From NCBI GenBank assembly GCA_021234155.1, contig JAJEKV010000025.1, forward strand, positions 19,087,558 through 19,151,557: a stretch of DNA of 64,000 nucleotides, in the 5' to 3' direction. Below, one piece after another: positions 1 through 10,938 of this stretch. Position 1 is the first letter of the stretch, and each line of letters begins with the position of its first letter. Below the pieces are notes generated by a model, which made no database searches, was not told where the DNA came from, and saw only the letters and a program-made list of their open reading frames with translations. The position numbers and the translations under genes are program-made. The stretch is from Isoetes taiwanensis. Lineage: Eukaryota; Streptophyta; Lycopodiopsida; Isoetales; Isoetaceae.

Positions 1-600
1 TCCCAGAGAAGTTATCCAGTTGGTTAATAGATTCTCAAAATTGGGAAGAATCAGATCCTCTTTGTAGTGTTTGCAAGTCCGAGCACGGTTGGGTGGTGAA
101 TTTGTACCAGAAGATCTTGTTCCATAGATTTAAAGTTGTTTTAATTAACTACGTTTGCTAGAAAAGCCCATTCGTATCAAACCGATTTGGAGCAGGATCA
201 TCCGAGATTTCCTTCCTCAAAAATTTGAGCAAAAAATGGGCTAAGGGGCGGGCACAGTCAACGTGACTGCACAGCTGTTGCGCTATTTTTTGTGATTATA
301 TTGGAAGGGATACCCTGCAAAGGTATCACCAAAACAAGAGTAAGTCTATTTTCACCAATAGGCATCGTTGCTGAGTTGGGAACCGATAAATATTAGCAAG
401 GAGGACTCTATGTTTGAATTTAAATTGTTAATATCTACAAAAGTACATATTGCAAAGCTAGGATGTAGTGCATTATAAGAAACCTATAGGAACTAAGTGG
501 TTATTTTCATCATGAGCTCAACTTGGATGAAGAAGGAAGCTTAAGGCTTTGGTCGCACTGTACAGGGCGATCGGATAAAGATGGTGGAGTAATAGGTGAT
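1..600. other. Anonymous sequence, no gene seen
   Basis: No open frame of note, RNA gene or recognisable element is visible on either strand. The sequence is AT-rich and of mixed composition. Confidence 0.5.
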
Positions 601-917
601 ACTGGAACCCTAACACATTAAATCAAATCTCAGCCCTCGGATTGGATGATAGAATCTGAGCCATCTAATCTAGGGTTGGATTCACAACAGATGCCTTGGA
701 TTGTGCATCAAAATAGTAGATACTCAGAGCTTTTCAAACAATAAGAATCTAAACTTATTAGCGAAAAGAATATTTAACGAAAAGAATTTTTAATTGATAG
801 CCATGCCGAAGTGATTAGGAATTTTTAATTCATAGGCAAGTCAATGTGGTTAGGAATTTTGCATGTTGATGTGATTAGGAAAATATCGATCAAACTACTA
901 AGTTGAGACGATAAGAA

Positions 918-977
918 TATTTATACGCGCCCTAAAAGTTCATTCCTTGGAAATTTATACACGCCCTAAAAGTTCAT
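918..977 (+). repeat. 26-bp tandem duplication
   Basis: The stretch atttatacgcgccctaaaag at 918 recurs at 952 with one changed base (cgcgcc to cacgcc). Both copies continue into ttcatt, giving a 34-bp period. Confidence 0.7.
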
Positions 978-1098
978 TTCTCAGAATTCTAATCTGGGGC
1001 CATTTGTCCGGCAATCAACCTTTGTTAATAGTTAAATTCATCTTTTTTTAGCATCTACATTTTTTTGTCGGATCGGATCTATAGCATGGTTAAACTTG

Positions 1099-1100
<2 letters not shown>

Positions 1101-1128
<28 letters not shown>
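1101..1128 (-). repeat. 28-nt poly(T) tract, possible retroposon tail on the minus strand
   Basis: There are 28 consecutive T. The flanks show a local duplication: acatttttttgtcggatcgg (left, from about 1056) resembles acatttttgtcagaccgg (right, from about 1136), each followed by atctatag. A minus-strand poly(A) insertion is possible, but I found no clear target-site duplication. Confidence 0.5.
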
Positions 1129-1131
<3 letters not shown>

Positions 1132-1830
1132 ATGTACATTTTTGTCAGACCGGATCTATAGTTGAATCCATCACCCAACTTTCTCTTTTGATTTTTTATG
1201 GTTTTTATCTCGCCCATATCATGGTTGTAAGCAGGAGCATAGATCCACTTGAGATTTTCCCCTTCTTTTCGGGTAAATCACCAAAATTTTTTAATTTTCT
1301 AGCTTCTCCATAACTATGGTACCCCCTCTGCTAAGCTTTTCCTATGATATTTCTGAAGTGGCATTATCCTATAGATTTGCTCACCTATTTTTAATGTAAC
1401 ATTTCATTTTTTTCCACAAATGGATAACAGAAGGGTTTAAGCTCTCCAATACATTTGTTTAGACCTGTATAACTGCCTTTTCGACTCTAAAAACAAAGGA
1501 AGAAAAACGAGGATGAAAGAGGTTCGTGTTATTGAAGTGGTGATAATGACCTTCCCATTCAGGCATGAACAGATTGGAAAAGGATGCTCAAGAGCAGAGT
1601 GTTTCTCAAAACACTAACACATTAAATAAAATCTTAACACTAGGATTGGATGATGAAATTTAGGCCATCCAATCTATAACACCTGAGCATGTCATAGCAT
1701 CGGCCTCTACATTTGAGAGGACACCCCCGGAGTCTGATTCTGATATTGATAAATATAGAATTGTCATCAACTGTAGCCCTCTACTTCCACAAAAGCGTCC
1801 TCATGTGGACCTATGTCTTTCATTGCAGGG

Positions 1831-2046
1831 ATGCCAACCGACAAGACTAGGGAGGACATTGGGCATGTGCTTGATGAGCTGAATGATGAGCTAGTTGTAA
1901 GGGTAGGCACAAGGACTAGGGCAGAGAAGAAACTGATGGAAGCTTGAGGTGAGGCTGAGTCTGAGGACTCAGATGCCTCCTGTGATGAGGAGATGCCTGT
2001 CCAGTTTGTTCTTCCAGTTTTCAGTAAACACAGGAAGTATCCTTGA
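1831..2046 (+). pseudogene. Acidic protein fragment with one in-frame stop, unrecognised
   Basis: An ATG directly after a splice-acceptor-like tgcaggg opens a frame of 38 codons up to a TGA. After the TGA the same frame continues for about 33 codons until the TGA at 2044. The first part is charged (MPTDKTREDIGHVLDELNDE at the start). The second part is acidic and serine-rich (GEAESEDSDASCDEE). The continuity of frame and the protein-like composition suggest a decayed exon, perhaps the 5' side of the phosphatase-like relic just downstream. I do not recognise the family. Confidence 0.3.
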
Positions 2047-2147
2047 TTTTATGTTTCCCTTGTTTTTACAGGATCTTATAAAACTGATGAAACAGAAACT
2101 GGATGCGAAATCTTCTTCTGTGAGGTTGTGCCTCTCTTTATTTATGA

Positions 2148-2504
2148 ATGGAGTTTCAGTTTTGTTTTGTGCTTCAGTTCTATTTTGTGCCAATTAAATT
2201 CAATATAATTTTCAATGTAGGGTTTGAGGCACCTACAAATCCAATCCCTACCAACCTTATGAGTTGTATTGTAATCAGGTTTTTGAAGAGGCGAAGCCAC
2301 ATAATCCGGTCTGACACGAAAGAAGACGGTGATCGGGTGGATACAATTAAGACAAGTCTCAATCAGGTCGACACAATTGAGGCGGGTGCAGGATTTCATA
2401 CAATCGAGACAGATGCAGTAGTTGACAAACAACTACAGCCAGCACCTGAAGCCATCTCACAAGAACATGCCACTATGACCCCCCAGGAACCAGAAGCCAT
2501 TTAG
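2148..2504 (+). pseudogene. Open stretch upstream of the phosphatase relic, unrecognised
   Basis: The frame is open for 118 codons. The later half is hydrophilic, with VDTIK, VDTIEAG and HTIETD repeats spaced about 10 residues apart, then a Gln/Pro/Glu-rich stretch ending at a TAG. The same frame continues past the TAG for about 20 codons (QGIELVVMLPIPNESQ) before double stops. It may be the N-terminal low-complexity region of the FCP1-like relic that follows; that link is inference from position and orientation only. Confidence 0.25.
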
Positions 2505-2572
2505 CAGGGCATAGAACTGGTTGTGATGCTGCCCATACCAAATGAGAGCCAGCATGTAGTAGTGGTTCAGCA

Positions 2573-3385
2573 GTGATAATAGTAGAAGATCAGTACCCTG
2601 CAAATAGGAATAATTCACCCGAATTTGATGAAGAAATAACTTCCAGGCCTGAGAATGACAACGCATCTCCTCCTTTGCCAGGTGCAGTTGGATGGACTAC
2701 GTCCAGGAAGATGATGGTTTTAGACATCAATGGAGTTTTGGTGCAGATGCAGCAGAGGAGAGTGCACGGTCAGGTATTGCCTCCACCCAGTAGCAGTCAC
2801 GAACTGAAGGTTACAACAACAAGTACCTGATATACAGGCCAGAGCTTATGGAGTCTGTTGAATGGGCCTTGCAGAAGTTTGACGTCTGGTTGTTTAACGT
2901 GAAAGAGATGGTGCAAGCACTGTTTCCAGAAGTAAAGTGGAGGTTGAAGAAGATTTATGGCCAGGAACATTGTCGACAGGCCCGACATCCCAGTTTAGGT
3001 GACAGATCAATGTTTTTCAAAGACCTGAGAGTGGTGTTGCAAGATTTTCCCTCATTATTCTGGGTGAGTATTCTTGGTTGATGACAGCCTAAGGGCCTCC
3101 TAAATCTCCCTCACACGATATACCCAGTTCTGCCTTTCAGGGACCAGCCGGATGAAAACTTCCTGATTTCTAATGTGATACCTGGATTGGAGTTACTTGC
3201 ACGCATGGATTCAGTTGAGACTGTGATCGGCAGGCTAGAATTTTCAGATGCTTGGCTTGAAAAGGATACGGTTTGCTGCATTAAACATGTGCCTTCAAGA
3301 CAACTTAATTGAGGAAGATTATCTCAAAGGGCTCCCTGTGGAAGTACTCCGTAGGCTCGCACAGTGGCAAGCCTGCTAGTCTATT
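2573..3385 (+). pseudogene. FCP1/NIF-type (HAD) phosphatase-like relic, frameshifted
   Basis: Proteins of this family dephosphorylate phosphoserine with a DxDx(T/V) HAD active site. Some plant members have a divergent DLNG motif. Here the pieces occur in family order but in shifting frames. MMVLDINGVLVQ (about 2711-2740) matches the motif I region. The next frame gives YRPELMESVEWALQKFDVW and a segment with LKKIYGQEHC. A further frame gives LVDDSLRA, which fits the conserved DDS motif. Another gives LLNLPHTIYPVLPFRD and then PGLELLARMDSVETVIG. At least three frame changes occur (near 2822, 3077 and 3095), none at obvious splice sites, so I call it a pseudogene. The catalytic Asp is present in motif I, but the second motif-I Asp is Asn. 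A later frame encodes EEDYLKGLPVEVLRRLAQW up to a TAG near 3379. An error-rich assembly is an alternative explanation for the frame changes. Confidence 0.5.
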
Positions 3386-3583
3386 TGTAAAACTTCGTGC
3401 AACTTTAAATGTGTAACTCTAAACTTATGAGCTATTTTAGAGTTATTTTACTTGTGAATTGTCTACATAAAAAACCAACACCTAGGTTTTAATTCTCGTA
3501 GAGCAAACTGTCCAGGATCTGTTGATGAATGGCCTGAGGGAGACTGAACATATGGGTGTCGTCCATCTCAATCAGATCGAACT

Positions 3584-4654
3584 TCATTGCAGTGACCAAA
3601 TGACTAACTGATAGGTGATCTTCCTAGTTTTCGCCAACAATTCGTAATTCCCATCTGATTGTATCTTGTAGTAGTATCCTGCATGCACATGCTCCCCAAT
3701 GTCGAATTTGCAACTCAAATTATCTCGGCAGATCTGATCCAGAACGTGCTTGACTTTGAGGCATTTAACCAAATAACATTCGACATTTTCCTCGTTACCT
3801 GCCTCTGCAACAACAGTATTAAAATTGTCCCCCTCGCCAGTGTTTCCACTAAGCCACTCTCCCTCTCCTTTATAACATGCGTCATCAAGCTCTTCGTCCT
3901 CAAAATCATCATTGGCACTTGCTGGCTTTAGAGTGACATATTTCCAGTGCGTGATCTTCTCTCTATTTGTGCATAAAGCCCACTGCCCTTTCAAACAGTA
4001 ACGACAAAAGCAGCTGAAGCCTCTGTGAGCTAACTTTGTGATGGACTTTGCAAGGTAAGTCCTGATGATGTGGATGTCTTGGGTCCCTTCAACCCTCCCA
4101 CAATCAAACCTATCTCTCATGTCCTTTTCTTCCTTTCCAATAAGCCAGAATAACCTACAGGCAACCAATCATCAACATGTGAACAGTATAACAGCAGGTT
4201 ACAACAGGTAACAACATGTAAAGACAGGTGAAAGCACGATGGTTTACCCTAACCTTCTGACGTCTCTATTGTTGCACCCTTTGTTCCAAAACATTGCAAA
4301 ATCACAGGCATCTACAGCATTTCTGATCTTGCGTCCATCATATTTAAGCTATTCCCTCGTAAGAGCCTGCTTTAAGGCTGCTCCCTGACCATCATGCTCA
4401 CCCTTCCCATGCGCAGTTCCAAAGAAGTTTCATTGTATGTCGATGTCGAGCTCTTTGTAATATCTTGGAAGGAAGTAGAATGGCCTGGCAGACTTGAATT
4501 GGGTGCTGCAACCATCAGACTAAACTACATGTTTCTTGCAAACAATACTACATGACTTCATCCATACCACGTGCTTTCTGAGGCAATGTTGCACAAATAG
4601 AGTGTCATGGTTCTTATCGTCACTCAAGTAAAAATGGCTTCCTTGATAATCTTC
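3584..4654 (-). pseudogene. Two-exon transposase-like protein (SDG...HGKG type), with nonsense mutations
   Basis: Exon 1 (about 4654-4254) reads HFYLSDDKNHDTLFVQHCL, then KKHVV-stop-SDGCSTQFKS, DIQ-stop-NFFGTAHGKGEHDGQG and LTRE-stop-LKYDGRKI. A donor at AGAAG|GT joins to the acceptor TGTAG|GT, so exon 2 starts at 4154 and keeps the frame (RDVRR-LFWLIG). Exon 2 runs to the stop at 3584 and carries FSCFCRYCLKGQWALCTN, a Cys cluster, followed by WKYVTLKP. The order SDG, aromatic-FF-HGKG, DG, then a CxC..C...C module resembles uncharacterised DDE-like transposase proteins found in many eukaryotic genomes. I know this pattern from memory and could not search it. Three stops in exon 1, probably two former Trp codons and one Gln, make it inactive. 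Its start lies beyond 4654, where the 83-bp tandem repeat begins. Confidence 0.5.
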
Positions 4655-4728
4655 CTACTGCCTCCTTCTTTTCCAATCCTGTAGATGATATGCACTAGAA
4701 TAGTGATCTTAGAGTGCACCATTTCTGA

Positions 4729-4994
4729 GCCATTGATTTTAGCCTTTTTTTTCAATGATCAACAACCAATGGCTCACAACAAAAGCCCTTTTTTTGTGCA
4801 TGTGGTGCATAATGGGCACATGAAGGGCCATTGATTTTAGCCCAACAACCAATGACTCACAACATAAGCCCTTTTTTTGTGCGTGTGGTGCATAATGGGC
4901 ACATGAAGGGCCATTGATTTTAGCCCAACAACCAATGGCTCACAACAAAAGCCCTTTTTTCGTGTGTGTGGTGCATAATGGGCACATGAAGGGC
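4729..4994 (+). repeat. Tandem repeat, about 83 bp x 3
   Basis: Units begin gccattgattttagcc at 4729, 4828 and 4911. Each includes aacaaccaatg(g/a)ctcacaac, a run of T and gtgcataatgggcacatgaa. The second and third starts are 83 bp apart. The first unit is 99 bp because of an extra T-rich insert. Minus-strand ORFs here are by-products of the repeat. Confidence 0.85.
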
Positions 4995-5081
4995 TTGAAA
5001 GGCGCATGTGGTGCAGTTTCCCCGCCGGCAACACATTTCTTATCATAACTTTTGATTCAATATACATATATATCTTACCAT

Positions 5082-5082
<1 letters not shown>

Positions 5083-5119
<37 letters not shown>
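5083..5119 (+). repeat. 37-nt poly(A) tract, possible retroposon 3' end
   Basis: There are 37 consecutive A after ttttgattcaatatacatatatatcttaccatc. The position after an AT-rich leader would suit the tail of a plus-strand non-LTR retroposon. I could not find a matching target-site duplication, so the element's length is unknown. Confidence 0.5.
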
Positions 5120-5120
<1 letters not shown>

Positions 5121-6780
5121 CAGTGGTCACATCCATGTGATGTACTTCTAACAATTGTGGATGGTTACTAACATCAATATTCATATTAATAGATCCTTAT
5201 CTTATAAAACATAGAGTTGGCTCCTAGGAGCTGGCCCAACTATAGCTGAGGGATGGCATTGAGATGGTGGATAGTAGCCATCGTGAAGGGTACTAATGCA
5301 ACATCGTGGAGGGTACTAATGCCAAGGGAGATTTTGCTGGATTTTCATGATATAAGCAAAAGCCTGCATCCTTTGAATATATACTACTACTACTCAAAAG
5401 ACACCATAAGTTGCATAAATTTTGCAGCATATTCTGCTATCATTATGTCATGCAGTACTAACAGCTTATTTCTCATCATCTTGATAAGCATTAGCATTTT
5501 GGAACCCATCCACTGCCCCTCAGGTGACATCAACTTCTAGAACGTGTCAAGCTGAAATAACCCTACAAGCTGAAATACATGTGCCGAATAAGTTACTTCC
5601 ATTTCACACTGATCACTCTTAACGAAAAGGCTTCCAAGCAGTTCTCTCTTAATGACCGAGAGTGATTCTTCACGTCTACATGCAACATTGAATTCTCAAT
5701 ATTTACCAATTAAAAGATATTTCAACCCACAGCCTATAATTGCACAGCCATCAAATAAAGAGAGTAGCACCAGCACCAACACCAGTTCTGATGATGTTCT
5801 TGAACAATGGGAAAATGCACTATGCAAGTTCAGCAGAGGAGAAGTCATCTAACCTTGATCACAGATTGGGCAGCATGCACTCTAAATGTTGCAGACAAAT
5901 AAATGGAAACCTTCCAGGGATAACCCTTTCAAATCTTGTAAAGCTTGCAGGTTAGCAAACAAAGAAGTCTATTCTTTCCAAATCATGGAGGTAACAGGGC
6001 TCAACATCAGGTAGCCAACATGTATATCAGAGTGCCAGAACATCTGTGGATGCCACATGTTGATGGGCAGTTGATGGGCCCTAAGGCATTAAAATTTGTG
6101 CCTCAGTTTGCCTTCTTGTGTCTTTCTGCATGTTACTTACAGGTCAAAAACCATCAGATAAGAACTTAAGAAAGAACAGAATGCATTTACCATATTTTAA
6201 AACTTACCCAAAAAGTCATACGTGGCAGACGGCACTAGGCTGGTGACGCTGGGTTCAGCGATGCCCCTAGAGTTGCCCCTAGGATCCCAAAACTTCCTCG
6301 AGGTGGGATTGTATCCTGCCTACAAAGTGTGCATGTATGGCCAAAGTTTTGCCCAACGGATGTGTGGTGAGTTGGTATAGGCCTAGTAACGCCAAAAATA
6401 AGTGGTCACTTGGTCATTTCAAACTTTGCCAATTATATTTGGAAGTTGGTTACTAGGGATATACGACGATGATCCCCGACGTGGTAGAACTTAAAAGCCT
6501 ATACATGTCCTCCACTTTGGCTGCTCGTTGGCAGTGGGACAAAAACTAGCTAGTTTGTAAAAAAGACTAGTCTAGACCAGTAAAAATTGGTTTACAGATT
6601 ACTGTGGCTGGTTTACTGGTTACTGTAACTCCTGTAGTTTAAGGCCTACAGAAATACTTTGTATTAGGCATAATAAAGTTGCATGTATGCACAAAAACAC
6701 TAGATTAAATATAATCTGAGCCAAATGGCCATTGAAGTAGAGATTTGTATTTATATATCTACAAAGAAACAAAGAATTCT
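5120..6780. other. Anonymous sequence with small duplications
   Basis: A short duplication of gggtactaatgc occurs at 5288-5325. Plus-strand open stretches near 5652-5955 (Ser/Thr-rich, then VLEQWENALCKFSRGE) look weakly protein-like but match nothing I know. From about 6070 to 6700 the sequence has LTR-like texture (ctaaggcattaaaatttgtgcctcag, several gcccctag motifs, then a long AT-rich tail), but no paired copy is visible in the window. Confidence 0.35.
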
Positions 6781-6792
6781 TGCTAATATTAG

Positions 6793-9700
6793 CCCCTTTA
6801 TTAACAAAAATTCAGAATCACATCAGTTTGTTGTGTATCAGGTACACTCTCTTCATTGTGATCATGGTCATCCAGAGAAATGATATAAGGTGCAGCTTCT
6901 TTATTACTATCAGTGGTGTCTTTGATAACAGTCCTCATACTATTGCTCATCACTTTAGGATCATGTTGAACCCTGGGTGCCAGTTTTGCATTGACTTTAT
7001 AGATCTTGGCCTCTTTTTTGTTGACAAATAGTGCCTTTTGTGCAAAACCTGTCCTTTTGTTTGGAGCCTACATAGAGAGAAAAGTAATAGACTTTATAGT
7101 TTTTTCTGCTATGTCTGCTAGCTTGTTGTTGCCAAACATGATCTTGAGATTCTTTTCAGGGTTCTCAGCATAGGCAATGGTCATATCAATCATAATTTTT
7201 TGTACCTCAAGATAAGCTACATAAGCAATAACAGCAGGCTTTAATTCCTGATTAAGGAATTTGGACAATGTTACCATTTTCATAATAGGTGTAGAATCAG
7301 GCAGAAGCTCTTCCATATGGTTGATCAGGTACCATAAGCCATGGTCAAACCAAATTATACCACAGCTACATTCATCTTTTCTCTTGGGGAACCTGTTTTT
7401 GTCACATTTACACTTGAAGTACGGACAATGAGTCCTAAAAATACATTTGAGGTAGAAATCATCCCTTTCCATGTTTGGAAAGGCCATATGGCCCTTTTGA
7501 CCTAGCTGAATATTGGTATTTCTGATACAAGTGAGCCCAAAAAAATCCATCTTAAAAGGTAAGTCAACATCCAGCTTATTAAACACCTTATCCAGTCTAG
7601 AAGCAGCTATTTTTGCATCTTTAATTTCGTCCTGATTGACCCCAGAAAGTGCCATTATTGTGTCCAAACTCAAAGGAGCAATGGCCCCGAAGTTCTGGCT
7701 TTCCCATATTGCATAAGAATAAACAACAGAGTATGCTTCAACAGACTGTTCAATAAGAATAGGAAAACAAGCAGAGTTGCTAAGCGTCAGATTTGGTACC
7801 TCTTCACTGCCAATTTCAGAATTAGCTATCCCATCAGCATGGTCTTGCACTTCAGGGTTTTGTGTAAAATCCTCCACCAGATCTTCATCAGAGAACAAGC
7901 AATCATTACGTTTATCTTTGTCAGATTCTTCAGCAATATTGGTATTTCCTTTTTTGTCATCAAAGGTAAGGACAATATCATTAGCATTCTCAAGTGCAGT
8001 CAGGCCGATCATGAACTTCTTAGCCAGCTCATCTTCTAGACATGTGCGTTCATACAACACATTATTCATGTTATCATAGACATTGATGACAATAACTTTG
8101 CATTTGGTGAACTGAAAATTTACCCCTTTCATAAGTTGATAAACTTTGAACTACCCATTGAAGCCAAAGAAAGTAACAGGGGACTTTCTTTTATCAAACA
8201 GATTACATTCTTTAAACGTGATAAAAGAATGAATGTCCTTGCCTTTGATACAACCAAGTATGGTTTGTACAGCAATGTTCGGGCTGTCAATATTGCATAT
8301 ATGATAGTTGAGCGCTATCAACTCCTTAATCCAATGATTGTTCTTATCCACTTCATTTACATTTCCAAGTTTCTAATAGACATCAACACAATAAGTTAGT
8401 TCAGCATGTATAAAATCACCTACAGTCAAAAGTAATCGAGATTAAGGATATTGGTATAACCAATATACTGGAGTCAAAACAAAAAACCTTTAAATCTGTA
8501 CAAACAGACTTTAATCCATTAAGATCTTTACAAGAAAATAAGGGATTCAATAGGCAATCCTTCCATTGAATAGGTGATTTCAACAAAAGGCCTTAAAATA
8601 GACTTTATTATAACAGAAACTTTTACCTTAAGAACAGTCAAGTTGATATGTACACATGTATACCATTAAAGTAGATAAAAATAAAGATACCAAAGTACAA
8701 GTGATCCTTTGTGTACAATATAATCCTCAAAACTTGTCATAATCCCATTTAAAAAAATTCCAGATCTTTGACAAACTTCCTTATTTTTGAAAAAACAAAG
8801 TAGGGAGTATAAGATCCTGTTACCTGCACCCAAAGAAACAAACACAAGCATTAGTCATGGTTGCACTGTTTAGGGTAGCAGGTGTCATAAGATCTTATAG
8901 GTTTATGGCCCTTCACCCTACTTGTTTAGTACAAACATTACATTGGGTAAGGTCACATTCGTAATTAGACAGTAGAAACATTTAAACAATAGATCCTGTT
9001 GTCTTACATAAATACCAAGACATTTTATAACAGAGGAGAGGCCTGTGGTAAAACTGTTATAACAGCCTAGCTTACTATCAGCAAAGATAATAAGTCAACC
9101 ATTAAAGTAATAAGGAACCTGATTGATAACCATAAAGTTAACCTTGCAACATATTCCTAGCATTAAAAAGCATGCAAATGTGCATAGTCTTCATATTACT
9201 AACAGATTATTATGAACTGGGTAAATCTAGCCAAATGCCCAGGCAGAATTCAACTTAGGACCTCTAGAAATGTTTACCCATTAGAACCAGAAATCTTCCC
9301 TAAGTGACAGGATATTATTTCTAACCTAAACATTAAAAGAAGCCCGTTAACCATGGCAGTCATATCGTATCTCAAAGAACTTTCCATAGTTTTCAGAAAT
9401 TGTATCATGATCATAAAGAAAACCAGAGATAAAGAAATTATTATGCCAATCTTTCAATAACCTAAATGCTGGCCCTCGCTCACCAATCCTAGCTTAATTT
9501 GGACCACTAAATCACTCCTGTCATTATTTTGCAGATCTGCATGTCATTATGCAATTAAAACCATCAAATCACAAGGAGCATTTTATTTATTGTGTAAAAC
9601 GCTGGGACAAAGGTAAAGCAAGTAAATATTATGTAATCATTAAAGGATTCCATATAAGCTATCATCAAATCTTAAACTAAGAATAGAAACCCAGTGTTCA

Positions 9701-10298
9701 TTAGATTCTTTTCATGTATCAATCTACTTTAAACCATATATATTCCTGTTCTAATATCTATACATGTAGAAATCTATCCTAATCATCTCTGCAAATCATA
9801 ATGCAAGCATGAAAATCATCATTAGATAAACAGAATTACACATGCAGTTATAAAACAATGGGCCAGATCTAAGCCTGCTGTAATTAACATATTATTTATG
9901 GATTCAGCCAGACTTTTATATTGAAACAAGAACAGGTAAAACAGAAAATATTCTAATGAATTATGCAAAAAGACACATGCCCAAACCTGAGTTGAAGGCC
10001 CGATATTAGCATTAATTCTTCCTTCATCAATCTGCTTGAAGTTGATGGATCCAAGGACTTCATGTATTGGAGTGGCTGAATCAATGATCATTACTGCAGC
10101 AGGTGCAATTGCTGAACCTCTTTGGTCATCCTTCCTGCTCTCAAGATTTTCATTAACCACTGGATCAGTAGCCCTTTCAGATCCAGAAGTGGTTAACTTC
10201 TTGTGGAAATCAAACAATTTCCTCTTACTGCTAGCATTCTTTTTCTCCTTAGCCAATCTCTTCCTAGTAGCCATATTGAGGTCACCTTTCTTCCTCAT
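6793..10298 (-). pseudogene. Multi-exon gene for an unrecognised Cys-rich protein (left copy)
   Basis: Exon 1 (10298-9987) starts ATG and encodes 104 residues, basic at first (MRKKGDLNMATRKRLAKEKK) and ending before CAG|GTTTGG. A second exon begins after tgcag| at 8823 (VTGSYTPYFVFSKIRKFV); its end is unclear. The last exon begins after ctattag| at 8372 and stays open, except for a TAG at 8151-8153, to a TAG at 7068. The same frame then continues to about 6793. The C-terminal half has a Cys cluster (CIRN..., YLKC, HCPYFKCKCDKNRF, CSCGIIWF) of possible zinc-binding type, then a hydrophobic region. The plan of an N-terminal basic region, a beta-rich middle and a zinc cluster recalls RPA-like single-strand-binding proteins, which some plant Helitrons carry. 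That is a guess, and no diagnostic motif supports it. The right-arm copy has TGG where this copy has the TAG. Confidence 0.55.
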
Positions 10299-10795
10299 AT
10301 CACAATTCTAGCAGACTAGTAGGAGCAATACCATAAGAATAGGGTCGCCAGCATCTTAGTGTCGCTCATGAGGCATACAGTTTGCTTATATGCAATGGCC
10401 ACAGTACTACCGACAGTTCTTAATTCTAAGAACACCATTCTCACTACTTCTCCAGTAACAAGGCTAATACCGGCTTCAAGCATCTTTCCAGCTATGCACG
10501 GATCCTGACTTGGCCAGAGCCATACTCTGGCCGTGAGTCCGACACGTACCCTTAGTGTAGTATTTCCCTGTTAGGTGTTCGCCACAATTCTTTAGCCCTA
10601 AAACATGCCAATATACGAAATTTCCAAATTTATGGTTAAAGGTCAATTGTAGCCCAAAAGGTAGATATTTTTATGAGCTTATACAATATGAGCCCTAAAC
10701 AAGCTATGTCATTATTTACTTAGGCAGTGCACACATCCATATAAATACGTATAAATGTAATGATAATAATAACTTTAACCAAATATATATCATAA
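7857..10795. repeat. Left arm of a ~3-kb inverted repeat
   Basis: The reverse complement of this segment matches 33705-36840 almost throughout, introns included. Landmarks are the block with tgtcggactcacggccagag, exon 1 of the Cys-rich gene and its last exon down to ttttacacaaaa. The match fades on the inside into an AT-rich tract (ttattattat) and stops on the outside within the coding exon. The arms point away from each other and bracket about 23 kb. Confidence 0.9.
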
Positions 10796-10838
10796 AATAC
10801 TGTAAGATTCTGAAATATAGCCAAACCATTTTGTATGA
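10299..10838. other. Upstream flank of the left Cys-rich gene
   Basis: Most of this is the conserved non-coding part of the inverted-repeat arm and would hold the promoter of the minus-strand gene. No clear TATA box or known element can be assigned. Beyond 10795 it is AT-rich sequence leading into the 1.1-kb tandem array. Confidence 0.4.
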
Positions 10839-10938
10839 AAAAATTGTATAGTGTGCTATGGCTACTCAGTCTCTACCAAAGTCTACTCCAAAGGTCATGC
10901 ATGCCCTATCTACGGGCGAAGTTTTCCGACAGAACCTT

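Larger units (their letters stand above)
612..1685 (+). repeat. Pair of ~70-bp direct repeats 1 kb apart
   Basis: Positions 612-680 and 1618-1685 share a stretch that begins cacattaaat and contains aggattggatgat or cggattggatgat followed by gccatc(t/c)aatct. The two differ at scattered bases. Their spacing of about 1 kb with similar orientation could mean ends of an old insertion or a dispersed repeat that landed twice. No coding sequence lies between them apart from a poly-T tract. What the element is cannot be told from the sequence. Confidence 0.45.

Noticed and set aside
6070-6700. Solo LTR of a retrotransposon
   Set aside because: The texture is suggestive, but there is no paired copy, no clear TG...CA ends and no target duplication in the window.
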